This document shows positions 16,052-25,836 of a stretch of 62,038 nt of DNA, one piece after another (within the stretch, counting starts at the first letter, position 1; the number at the start of each line of letters is the position of its first letter). This DNA is from CAYTYZ01 sp964442385 (GTDB taxonomy: Bacteria; Patescibacteriota; Microgenomatia; UBA12405). The position numbers and the translations under genes are program-made. Below the pieces are notes generated by a model, which worked only from the letters and a program-made list of their open reading frames with translations, was not told where the DNA came from and made no database searches. The stretch covers positions 1 to 62,038 of the forward strand of contig CAYTYZ010000005.1 of NCBI GenBank assembly GCA_964442385.1, read 5' to 3'.

Positions 16052-19000
16052 CCTAGCCAACAAGACCAATCAGGCTAGTTATCTAAAATCCCTATCCATC
16101 AAGGGATTGGGAGAAACCACCCTATTACGGAAGCAGGCCAGCTTAAATTCCTTTGCCACTTTTCTTTCTCAAAAATATCAAACTACATCAAAGCCACTTA
16201 AAAAGAAATCATTCAACATCTCCCAGCTTCCACTCAATTTATTACCAAAACACTATGCCTTATTTGCGGGTCTCCTGTTGGCTCTCTCAGCTCTCACCTA
16301 TGGATTATTTCAACAAGGTTTTCAAAATGCTATAAAAAACTTTGCTTATCCAGCTAGTTTGACCAGACCCACCAGGCGACTATCGTTCCAAGGTCGACTA
16401 ACCGATACTACCGGCACGCCCATCACTACTCCTACAGAAATTGGCTTTCGTCTCTACAATGTCAGCTCCGGAGGCACCGAGCTTTACTACACCGGAGTTG
16501 GAGGAACAGTAGTGCCAGATCTAAATGGTATCTTTGCCACCACCATAGGAGATCAAATCGGCGCCGAAATACCCTCCGACATCTTTACCGAAAACCAAAA
16601 TGTTTATTTGGAAATCAACATGAATCCAGGAGGAGTCTCCGAAATTATGACTCCCCGCCAACTCATTGCTACCGTTGGCTACGCCTTAAACGCCGAAACC
16701 CTTCAAGGCTATCCACCCAGAAACCCAGCTAGCCCCAGCAGCATACTATATCTAAATAGCTCAGGTAACCTAGATATTTCAGCCACCTCCCCTACCTTTA
16801 AATCCTTAGCGGGTACCTTTGGCCTCGAAGGTCAAGCCCTTCTTCTCAAAGCTAGTGATGGTGGCGGTGGCTCCATCACCCTCAACCCAGATGGCAATGG
16901 TGTACTATCTGTACTTTTTGAGGGTACCTCTCCAGCATTTGGCGATGGCTTTCTAAATCTATCAAACGCTAACATCGGTGGCGCCGATCTTATTTCGGCT
17001 AACATCCTCAACGACAATCGAGCCTACAACTTCGCTGAGTTTAAAAACTACAATGTGGGCACTGGCACCACAGCCACCAGATTCTCCGTTAGCTCCTATG
17101 GCGACATTTATGGTGACAGAAACCTCCAAGTAGGTGGTTCCGTAACCTTTACTGGCATTGGCAATAGTGACGTTGGTGTCGGTTCCTCAGCCTTATTTGT
17201 AAATCCTTCAACTGGTCAAGTCTTTAGCCAACTCTTGGGTAGCCTAGCTTTTTCCAACACTGGTATCATTAACTGGTCTCTTTCCGGTAATGTGGGTACT
17301 ACTCAATTGGTTGGGCTCAATGACAATGTTCAGATAATTGGATCTAATGCTATCAAAACTACTGCTTCTACAGCAGATACCATCACCATCGATTTGGGAG
17401 GCACACTGTCCCAAAACACCACCATTGGCACTAGTAGCTTTAGTCTAAGCTTTCTTGGACTTGGCAATACCTTGGGTTTGTATATAGGAAGTAGCGGTTT
17501 TGTAGGTATAGGAACCACTGATACTACTCAACTATTTACAGTTGGCGGCAATGCCAGTATTGGGGGAACCCCATTCTTTTCTGGTCTAGCCAGCGGTGTC
17601 GGCACCACCACCCTTATCATCGACCCTACTACCGGGGCTATTTCCCGTCGCTATCTTGCCGGTTTGTCCTTCCTTGCCGAAGGCATCCAAAATGGACTGT
17701 CATATTTAACAGGCAACATTATAGGACTTGGTGGTACTCTTACCCAAAATACACTTATAGGTTCCAGCTTCTATTTGGGCAGCAATGGCCAAATAGGCAT
17801 TGGAAGTACAGCCCCGGTTGGGCTACTCACCGTAGGACAAATCGGTAACACTTCTCCCACCCAAGGTCTTAATCTTGGTGGAGATGTCAATCTTTACCGT
17901 AGCGGAGTTTTTACCCTTAGAACCGATAGCCATATTGACATCAATGGCAATTCTTATATCGACAAGGACTCGGGTAATTTCTATACCAATGGGGTCATTG
18001 CCAACTACTCCAATGTCAACAACGCTCAGATTTCAGTTGGCTCTTCAGGTCTTATATTTTCCAGAGATGTCAATGACTCTGACCCAGTTTCCATATTCAG
18101 AAATGTCAATGCCCTATCTACTGGCGACATTTTACAAATCCGTGGGGATACTGACACTGTCTTGTCCGCCTTTAGTAGAACTGGGGCACTGGCTATTGGC
18201 ATTACCACAGGTGCTATCGGGTCTAATCAACTGTATGTTAATGGCGACAGTAATCTAATAGGCAACCTAAGTGTTGGTGGTAGCATGTTTCTCACTGGCT
18301 TGGGCGATACTTATGTTGGTTCTGGATCCACTGCCCTCTTTGTCGAAGCCGGTACTGGCAAGGTTTACACCCAGGTTTTGGGCAACCTGGCTTTTCAAAA
18401 CTCAGGGGTCATTAACTGGAACCTCTTTGGCGACTCAGGTCCTTCTGAGTATGTGGGACTTGGAGAGACTGCCACTTTTGCAGGAAAAAATGGGCTTAAA
18501 ACCTGGACCTCTTCCCCTGATACCATAAATATTTCCCTTGGTGGTTCACTTCAAGAAAGCGTCCAAATAGGTACCAGCAGTTTTGCACTAGATTTCATAG
18601 GTTCAACTGGAAAATTGTCTTTAGGTACATCTCAGTCAGGTGACCTATTTAATTATTTTGGTAATATTTCCTTAGGTCCCACAGCCATAATCAGACCCCT
18701 TGTAAACTCTGTCAATTCTCTCTCCATTGGCACCAGCAATGGCACCAGATTTGTCAGCTTTGATACCGTCAATCAAAGAGTTGGTATCGGCAATACCACA
18801 CCCACCAATGCTACCGTCCACATAAGCAGCTTGGCCGGCAATTCTGGTCTCAGAGTCGGCGCAGCCAATGCCATTTACCTAATTGCCAACTCTCCCAATA
18901 TTGGATTTAATGCCTATTACAATTCCACCTGGAAATATTCCACCACCAACTATGGCTCAGCTTTTGGCTTCAATCCTGTAACTGGCACACTTCTTTATAG

Positions 19001-20604
19001 TAACAGCTCTGCTTCAGGAACCGCCGACGCCTCCTTTACACCAGTCGACAGATTTACAATTTTAGCCAATGGCAATGTAGGCGTCTCTGTGGCCACTCCA
19101 GGTTCCAGCCTCTCGGTTGGCAACAATTTTGCAGTTGGCACCAATTATGCCGGTTACATCGCACCCACTAATGGAGCCATCTTTGAGGGAAACGTAGGTA
19201 TTGGAACTTCTTCTCCAGCCTCGCTTTTAACAGTTGGTCAAGAAGGGATTGGCGACACCTTGGGATCCAGAACTCCCGAGCTTTCCATCTATGGATCTGC
19301 ACAAAGTACCACCGAAGACGCCATATTGAGATTAGCCAGGGGTACAAATTCTGGAAACTTTTCCGCTGCTGTTGCTGATTTTAGCATTGGTTCATATGGT
19401 AGTCCAGGATCTCCATTTACCCCCAGAATGTATCTAAACCTCGCTTTAAAAAGCGGCAATACTAATGTCGAAACCCCCACTGTCAATGTCCTTACCCTTC
19501 GTGATGATATCAAGGTGGGTATAGGCAATACAGCCCCCACCTTTACTTTAACTGTAAACGGCGACATCGGTTTTTCGGGCCAACTTTCCAGTAATGGCAG
19601 CGTGGGTATCACTGGTCAATACCTTATGAGCTTAGGAGCCGGACTGGCCCCCATCTGGAACGGTATTTTACTAAATGCCAATAATGCCACCAATGGTCTT
19701 ACTGTTTACAACGGCTCAGCCATTGGTCTTGGCGGAACCATGACTCAAAACACCACGATTGGCACCTCGTCTTTTGGCCTATCATTTTTAGCTGGAGCAG
19801 GCAATACCCAAGCTTTATTTATTGGACCATCTGGCAACGTTGGCATTGGAACAACCAACCCAACTACAAAACTAGAGGTTAACGGCTATGTCCAAACTCC
19901 TTACGTCAAAATCTGGAATAATGGCGGCTCTGGTACTGCTACTGAGTTTTACAACGACACCTCTAGAACTGGTATGACTGCTGGTATGTTTTTTACCACC
20001 GACAATGGCGCCGGGGCAGCTGGAGGCAATATTTCTTTTAGGTCCGGCTCACAGGGCTTTGACCTGTCGCCCAATGCCGGTGTGACTACAAAGTTTGATT
20101 ATATATATGGAGGTAACCATGCCTATTCCGAAATTGGTTCTATTTTTGATGTTTATGGTGGAAGTGGCATCAAAACCCAGCTCGGAGCAAACGGACTCAA
20201 GGGCTTATTAACCGTAGATACCACTGGCAATGTTGGTATCGGCACCACCACCCCACGTACCATATTCCAAGTGGGACAAGATATAGGTGGCACTGGAGCA
20301 ATTCTAGTATTCAAACAGGTCGGAAATACTGGATTTTTGGGCCTGGGTACCACCAGTCCATTTTACAATCTTCAGGTAGCCGGAGATGCTCTTATTTCGA
20401 CTCGTTTAGGTATTGGATCCACCAACACCACTTATGGCTTGTTTGTCAATACTAATGGTATTGGAGTTACTGGTAACTCCGTATTGTCTGACAATTTAAG
20501 AGTTTTTAAATCTCTTAATATTGGACAATCCCTATCTGTAGGCGGTACAGTCTTCTTTACAGGTATTGGTTACAGTTCAGTAGGTACAGGAAGTTCAGCT
20601 TTGT
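16035..20604 (+). CDS. Giant fibre-like surface protein, 5' part (to assembly gap)
   Basis: From the ATG at 16035 (MKNLYDLANKTN). It opens with the second half of a recombinase-type core-binding domain, then one membrane helix (HYALFAGLLLALSALTYGLF), then a very long extracellular region. The extracellular part begins RRLSFQGRLTDTTGTPIT, a phage/CPR fibre-head pattern, and continues as degenerate repeats built on GLGGTLTQNTTIGTSSF, LSIGPSGxVGIGTT and TRLGIGST. A module beginning VGGSVTFTGIG occurs at about 17.1, 18.3 and 20.5 kb, and the last copy runs into the N run. The overlap with the preceding frame suggests either coupled translation or a frameshift. Confidence 0.8.
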
Positions 20605-20704
20605 NNNNNNNNNNNNNNNNNNNNNNNNNNNNNNNNNNNNNNNNNNNNNNNNNNNNNNNNNNNNNNNNNNNNNNNNNNNNNNNNNNNNNNNNNNNNNNNN
20701 NNNN
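20605..20704. other. Assembly gap (100 N) inside the giant fibre gene
   Basis: The gap length is a placeholder. The frame before the gap and the open frame after it differ by the 100-base filler, so the real gap is not 100 bases or the protein is otherwise interrupted. It falls inside a repeated module, the typical place for assembly failure. Confidence 0.95.
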
Positions 20705-23700
20705 AGTAGCTCACTTACGGCCTATGGCATTGTGATAGGTGGAGGAGCCAGTCCCCTAAGTTCACTATCCATAGGAACGTCGGGACAATATCTGCAAAGT
20801 AACGGAGCTGGGGCCACAGCCACCTGGGTCAATAGCATTGTCAATGGCATCAATGGTCTTAATGTCACCCTGGGCAATAACATTGGTCTCGGTGGCACTC
20901 TTACTCAAAACACCCGTATTGGGACGTCAAATTATAATTTAACTTTTTTAAATGTTAACAATAACCCTTCCCTGACTATTGGCCCCTCTGGCTACATTGG
21001 CATTGGTGCAGCCAACCCAAATGCCTATCTTCACATTCAGTCACCCGGAGGCGTCAATAGTGGAATCAATTTAGAACTTACCAGTGCCAGTAGCTATGGC
21101 GTTATTGATTTTAATACCCCAGGTGGACTTTCAGGTCAGTTTTTAGCCACTGGGGGGAGTTATTCCAATGGTATTTTTACTGGCGACCAGATAGCACTCG
21201 CCAGCTATCTAACCAATGGTAGAACTACACTAGTTGCAGGAGGTGCCAACGGTTTTATTAACTTTGCCACTGGCGGGTTTGCAGCTTCCAACGAAAGAAT
21301 GAGACTGAGTGCTTCAGGTAATCTTGGAATCGGCACCACCAATCCATTAAACACCCTGTCAGTATCTGGCGACGCACTAATTACAACCCGACTTGGCATT
21401 GGAGCTACCAATGTTAATTATGGCCTCTTTGTAAGTTCCAATGGTATTGGGATTAGTGGTGCTAGTTACTTTTCAGGATCAGTTAGAATTGGTGGTACTC
21501 TACTCGATGGCAACAATTCTCCTGGTGTGGCTAATTTTATCTTACAATCCACTGGTACTGGTGTCACCTGGGTTCCCTACGCCGCCAATAACCCAAGTAA
21601 CGGACTCTCTATAGTAAATGGTACATCTGTAGGTCTAGGTGGCACTCTTACTCAAAACACTAACATTGGTACCAGCAACTTTACTTTAACTTTCTTGGGC
21701 CTAGGCAATACACATGCACTTAGTATTGGACCTTCCAGTTATGTTGGAGTAGGTACTACTAATCCTAAATACAAATTTGAAGTTACAGGAGATGCTATGA
21801 TCTCCACCAGATTAGGTATTGGTAGTACCAATGTACTATTTGCTCTCAATGTTGGTGGCACTACTTCTACCACCGATCTTACTACTAGCGGTCGGTTTTC
21901 TATTGGCACCACTAATCTTGGCACAGGCTATACATTCTTCTCCAATGGAAGTATTGGCGTTAGTGGCAATTCTGTTTTTAGTGACAACCTTTCTGTAGGA
22001 GACACCGCCAAGCTAACCGATGCCTGGGCTACAGGAAAATTAGCTATTGGGACAACCAATTTAGGTACTGGTTTTAGTCTTTTTATTGTTGGCGGGATCG
22101 GGGTCACCGGAAGCTCAACATTTAGTGGATCGGTAAGGCTAAGTTCAACTCTGCTTGACTCCAATGGTTCAGCTGGAAGTAGTGGACAGGTACTACAAAG
22201 TACAGGCACTGGTGTCACCTGGGTAACTGCCACCACTGGTGCTACAAATGGTCTCCAGCTCATAAGTCAGGCAGTAGGCCTAGGTGGAACACTTACCCAA
22301 AACACCTTAATTGGCACAAGCAGTTTTAACCTTAGTTTCTTCGATAGAAGTAATAGTATTTCGCTTTCTATTGGCCCTTCTGGCTATATCGGTATCGGTG
22401 CGTCCCAGGTAACCAGCAAGCTGTTTATCTACGGATCTGGCTTTACCGGCAACTTTTTTACCATTTCCGACGGTACCACACAAGTCAACATTTCCAGTCT
22501 TCAATCTACTTACAACACCCCTTTTAATGTCACCGCTTCGGGCGATGTTTCTATAGCTTATGACATTAACTTCAATAACCCCATTGCCAGCTTCATCAAA
22601 TCCCAAGCCCCACTTAATCTCCAATCCGGCGAAGTATTTAATAGTAGTGATTTGAATCTACGCACTTTCAATTACGGAAACATTGTAGCTGATGCCGGCT
22701 CAAGCGGTTCATTTTTACCCGCCTATAATCTTAAAACCAACCTTGGCTCTACTACCAGACGTTGGAACAATGCCTGGATTAAAGTGGTCAACGTTGGTTC
22801 CTCTACCTGGTCTATCCAGTCACCAGATGAGTCTCGGCTTGGCTTTTTAAACTCCGATACCGGTGGCACCGAAAGAGTCAGCTTTTTGAGTAATGGCAGT
22901 GTTGGAATTGGTACCACTAGCCCCAGAGGCCTCTTCCAGGTTGGCAGAGATATAGGTGGCACTGGACCTGTTTTTGTAGTCTTCTCCTCGGGTACAACAG
23001 TGGCTGTTGGTGTTGGCACTACCGCACCCCTAGGCATGTTCCAAGTGGGAACTTTTGCCGGTTCTACCGGTCCAATTTTTGTGGTCAGATCCTCTGGGAC
23101 CACTGCCACAGTAGGTATTGGTGTCACCAATGTCCCCTCAGGTATTACCCTTGATGTCCAAGGTCGTGTCCAAGTCAACCTCACTGGGACCCAGTCTACC
23201 TTTGCCATTTGCCATGGAACAAATGGTCAAACTTCCGACCAAGAATTAGTCGACTGTTCCCCATCAGTAGGTGCTGACTATATGGAAATGTACCCAGTTT
23301 CCATTGGCGCCCAAGTGGGTGATATTTTAGCCACCACCTCCACTCCTGTTACCACTCAAGATGGTCACACTATTAGACAACTTGCCCCAGCCACCACTGC
23401 AGAAAAATTTATTGGCATTCTTTCCGATAACACCAAAGCTGGCGACTTTAATAGTATTGGACACAATCTAGATTCTAGTGACAACCCCCTACCCGTAGCC
23501 CTAGTCGGACGTGTGCCAGTTCGAATTGACCCTAACTCCAAGGCTATTTCCCCCGGTGACCCTATTGCTATTTCCAGCTCCTCCCCAGGCGCAGGTCAAA
23601 AAGCTACTTCGGCTGGTTTTATTGTGGCCAAAGCCATTGACTCCTGGCAGCCAGGAAACAACCAATCTACTGTTATGGCTTTTGTCAATTACAGCTGGTA

Positions 23701-25018
23701 CGACCCAGATATTTATCTCACCGACACCGGAACCTTAAACTTGCCTCCTGGTTTATCTAATGCCGACTTATCCAGCCTGGGCTTGGAAACTATCAAGACT
23801 TTCACCCAAAACAATTCCTATTCTCTATCTGATACTTTTAGTTCAACCATTAACCGCCTGGGCCAGTTCAGCTATCTTGTGACTGCCAAGCTGCAAGCTG
23901 GACTAATAACTACCCAGTCTCTTATATCAGACCTAGTAATAAGTAAACGCACTATAACACAAGACCTCAGAGTAGATACTATTTCTCCACTCAACTCTGA
24001 AGTTCAGTTTAAAGGCGATGTTGATATCGAAGGCAATCTTACCGTTTCCAAAAACTTAGCTGTTGCTGACACTCTTACTACTGATACCCTGATCTCTGAT
24101 TCACTAATTACTGATTCCCTGATTGCCGACAGCGCAACCATCTCCACCCTCTATGCCGACCGAGTCATTTCCCGAGAAGGCGACTTTGGCGAACTTCTTA
24201 CCAGCAGGGTTGGGGCCTTACGTGAAGAGCTGGTCAACACCATTGCTTCCATATCATCACCTTCCGGAACCGGTATCACCTCCCCACCCATTGCCGACCT
24301 GTCTCACTCCTGGATTGCCGAAATTTCTACTAACTCGGCCCAGTTTAACGGCAACCTCAAGTTAACCGACAATATGGTTATTGCCGGCAAACTAGCAGTC
24401 CAAGGCGATACCGAGCTAGCCAATGCTCTAATCAGCCAAAGACTCACCGTAGACCACATCCAAATAGGACAAAACTATATCAAATCACTTGATTCCAGCC
24501 TAGCCATCCAACCAGATCGTTCTGGTACAGTCACTATTAATGGTGACGTTCTAGCCATAGCCGAAGACGGTTCCGTTACTATAAATGGCAGTCTAAATGT
24601 AACTGGTACAATTGCCAGTTCGGGCATTCTCACCACCTATTTAGAAGCCGAAGACGCCAGCCTATCTGGCAAACTAAATATCGCTACCGACTCGGCCACT
24701 CTTATTATTGCCGAGGCCGCTACTGCTTCAGCAAGTTCCACCTCGGCCCAAATAGCTTCAAATGCTTCGGCTGGCACTGCAACTCTTCCAGCTGGAAAAA
24801 CCGAGCTAGTCATTAACTCAGACAAACTTTCAGCCAACTCCCTGGTTTACATCACCCCCCAATCTACCACCCAAAATCAAGTTCTCTATGTCAAATCTAA
24901 ATTAGTACCTACTATTGAAGAAGCCACTGCCTCGGCTACCCCCACCCCCAGCTTTACAGTAGCCCTGGACACCCCCCTGCCCCAAGACGTCTTATTTAAT
25001 TGGTGGCTAATTAACTAA
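20705..25018 (+). CDS. Giant fibre-like surface protein, 3' part
   Basis: The frame is open directly from the gap (SSLTAYGIVIGGGASP), so the first ATG inside it (20732) is not a true start. About 1437 residues continue the GLGGTLTQNT and VGIGTTNP repeats. After about 23250 the style changes to a tail region: GADYMEMYPV...VGDIL and GRVPVRI, like a phage-tail appendage and peptidase-type domain, then helical and beta stretches (DTLISDSLITDSLIADS) and finally a compact C-terminal module with SLVYITPQ and DVLFNWWLIN. That module recurs at the end of the TPR protein at 35620. Together with the 5' part, the protein is roughly 3000 residues. Inferred role: a cell-surface fibre or adhesin. Confidence 0.82.
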   Translation, partial: SSSLTAYGIVIGGGASPLSSLSIGTSGQYLQSNGAGATATWVNSIVNGINGLNVTLGNNIGLGGTLTQNTRIGTSNYNLTFLNVNNNPSLTIGPSGYIGIGAANPNAYLHIQSPGGVNSGINLELTSASSYGVIDFNTPGGLSGQFLATGGSYSNGIFTGDQIALASYLTNGRTTLVAGGANGFINFATGGFAASNERMRLSASGNLGIGTTNPLNTLSVSGDALITTRLGIGATNVNYGLFVSSNGIGISGASYFSGSVRIGGTLLDGNNSPGVANFILQSTGTGVTWVPYAANNPSNGLSIVNGTSVGLGGTLTQNTNIGTSNFTLTFLGLGNTHALSIGPSSYVGVGTTNPKYKFEVTGDAMISTRLGIGSTNVLFALNVGGTTSTTDLTTSGRFSIGTTNLGTGYTFFSNGSIGVSGNSVFSDNLSVGDTAKLTDAWATGKLAIGTTNLGTGFSLFIVGGIGVTGSSTFSGSVRLSSTLLDSNGSAGSSGQVLQSTGTGVTWVTATTGATNGLQLISQAVGLGGTLTQNTLIGTSSFNLSFFDRSNSISLSIGPSGYIGIGASQVTSKLFIYGSGFTGNFFTISDGTTQVNISSLQSTYNTPFNVTASGDVSIAYDINFNNPIASFIKSQAPLNLQSGEVFNSSDLNLRTFNYGNIVADAGSSGSFLPAYNLKTNLGSTTRRWNNAWIKVVNVGSSTWSIQSPDESRLGFLNSDTGGTERVSFLSNGSVGIGTTSPRGLFQVGRDIGGTGPVFVVFSSGTTVAVGVGTTAPLGMFQVGTFAGSTGPIFVVRSSGTTATVGIGVTNVPSGITLDVQGRVQVNLTGTQSTFAICHGTNGQTSDQELVDCSPSVGADYMEMYPVSIGAQVGDILATTSTPVTTQDGHTIRQLAPATTAEKFIGILSDNTKAGDFNSIGHNLDSSDNPLPVALVGRVPVRIDPNSKAISPGDPIAISSSSPGAGQKATSAGFIVAKAIDSWQPGNNQSTVMAFVNYSWYDPDIYLTDTGTLNLPPGLSNADLSSLGLETIKTFTQNNSYSLSDTFSSTINRLGQFSYLVTAKLQAGLITTQSLISDLVISKRTITQDLRVDTISPLNSEVQFKGDVDIEGNLTVSKNLAVADTLTTDTLISDSLITDSLIADSATISTLYADRVISREGDFGELLTSRVGALREELVNTIASISSPSGTGITSPPIADLSHSWIAEISTNSAQFNGNLKLTDNMVIAGKLAVQGDTELANALISQRLTVDHIQIGQNYIKSLDSSLAIQPDRSGTVTINGDVLAIAEDGSVTINGSLNVTGTIASSGILTTYLEAEDASLSGKLNIATDSATLIIAEAATASASSTSAQIASNASAGTATLPAGKTELVINSDKLSANSLVYITPQSTTQNQVLYVKSKLVPTIEEATASATPTPSFTVALDTPLPQDVLFNWWLIN

Positions 25019-25019
25019 C

Positions 25020-25835
25020 ATGCACCTTCACCGCTTCACCAGATCTACGTCCAGACTGCAATCTCATGACTATTCTTCAGGCACTTATTTTATTACTATT
25101 AGCGCCAATAAACACGCCTGCCTTTTTGGTGAAATCACAAATAATTCTTTCCATCCTAACGCTTTGGGCTCAATTATTTCAGGTCATCTTCAGATACTTT
25201 CTATTCGTTTTCCCAACGCCAAAATCTTGTCTTACCAACTCATGCCTAATCACTTGCATTTAATTATCGAAATAACCAAACCAACTATGTCCACAGTAGG
25301 GGCGGGGTTTCCCCGCCCGATACTAACAATCCCCCGCCCAACACTTCACCCATTCGCTGCTGCAACACCATCGACACCATCGACACCATCGACAACATCG
25401 ACAACATCGACAACATCGACAGGGCGCGAAAACCGCGCCCCTACATTGGGAAATATTATTGCCTGGCTTAAATATAATTCCACCAAAGAAATTAATATCA
25501 AAAAACTTGGCAAAAGTTTTTTGATATTTCAACGTAATTATTACGAACACATTATTAGAGACCAAAACGATTTAATTCAAAAAATAAAATATATTGAAAA
25601 TAATGTCAACACCTGGCCACATGACCAAGACAATCCACACAGATATAGTAGGGGCGGGGTTTCCCCGCCCGATACAAACGCAGAGGTTTCCCCGCCCGAT
25701 ACAACCCACGATACGCCCTACCCAACCAACGTAACTAATCGTAGGGGCGGGGTTTCCCCGCCCGACACCATCGACAGGGCGCGAAAACCGCGCCCCTACA
25801 CCAATATTTCTCATTTATTTCATCCCCAAACCTAA
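25020..25835 (+). CDS. REP-associated tyrosine transposase (RAYT, IS200-like Y1 family)
   Basis: A 271-residue protein with the HUH motif MPNHLHLII and the catalytic-tyrosine helix QRNYYEHIIRD, i.e. the single-tyrosine HUH nuclease fold of RAYTs. The opening HDYSSGTYFITISANKHACLFG is typical. Between the HUH motif and the tyrosine helix lies about 55 residues encoded by REP palindromes and a 9-base tandem repeat (TPSTPSTTSTTST), and the tail after the domain is again REP-encoded (RGGVSPPDT twice). The frame remains open throughout. It starts one base after the fibre gene stop and ends one base before the next surface gene. Known RAYTs nick and join REP hairpins; activity of this interrupted form is uncertain. 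Confidence 0.88.
   Translation: MHLHRFTRSTSRLQSHDYSSGTYFITISANKHACLFGEITNNSFHPNALGSIISGHLQILSIRFPNAKILSYQLMPNHLHLIIEITKPTMSTVGAGFPRPILTIPRPTLHPFAAATPSTPSTPSTTSTTSTTSTGRENRAPTLGNIIAWLKYNSTKEINIKKLGKSFLIFQRNYYEHIIRDQNDLIQKIKYIENNVNTWPHDQDNPHRYSRGGVSPPDTNAEVSPPDTTHDTPYPTNVTNRRGGVSPPDTIDRARKPRPYTNISHLFHPQT
25296..25444. repeat. REP pair plus 9-base tandem repeat inside the RAYT gene
   Basis: The left unit GTAGGGGCGGGGTTTCCCCG (hairpin of GGCGGGG and CCCCGCC) starts at 25296. The right unit, inverted (GGGCGCG loop CGCGCCC then CTAC), ends at 25444. Between them, a tandem array of ATCGACACC and ATCGACAAC units (about 25367-25420) encodes the Thr/Ser/Pro stretch. The outer ends GTAGGGGCG and CGCCCCTAC are inverted copies, so the whole is a BIME-like composite. 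Confidence 0.85.
25648..25723. repeat. REP unit with partial second unit inside the RAYT gene
   Basis: A full unit starts at 25648 with the same sequence as at 25296. A partial unit (TTTCCCCGCCCGATACA) follows at 25686, and the segment closes with CGCCCTAC. It is read in a different frame from the first copy (RGGVSPPDT instead of VGAGFPRP). Confidence 0.8.
25741..25799. repeat. Complete BIME-like inverted REP pair at the RAYT 3' end
   Basis: The left unit (25741) and inverted right unit (ending 25799) are separated by only a few bases (CACCATCGAC). The outer ends GTAGGGGCG and CGCCCCTAC pair, giving two hairpins nested in a larger stem. This is the cleanest copy of the element and is probably the substrate form for the adjacent transposase. 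Confidence 0.88.
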
Positions 25836-25836
25836 C

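Noticed and set aside
15590..25018. Integrated prophage (integrase plus tail fibre)
   Set aside because: There is no catalytic integrase domain and no terminase, capsid, portal or lysis genes, and the fibre has its own membrane anchor, so it is read as a cell-surface protein.
25367..25420. CRISPR array
   Set aside because: The repeats are 9 bases and contiguous, without spacers; this is a minisatellite between REP units.
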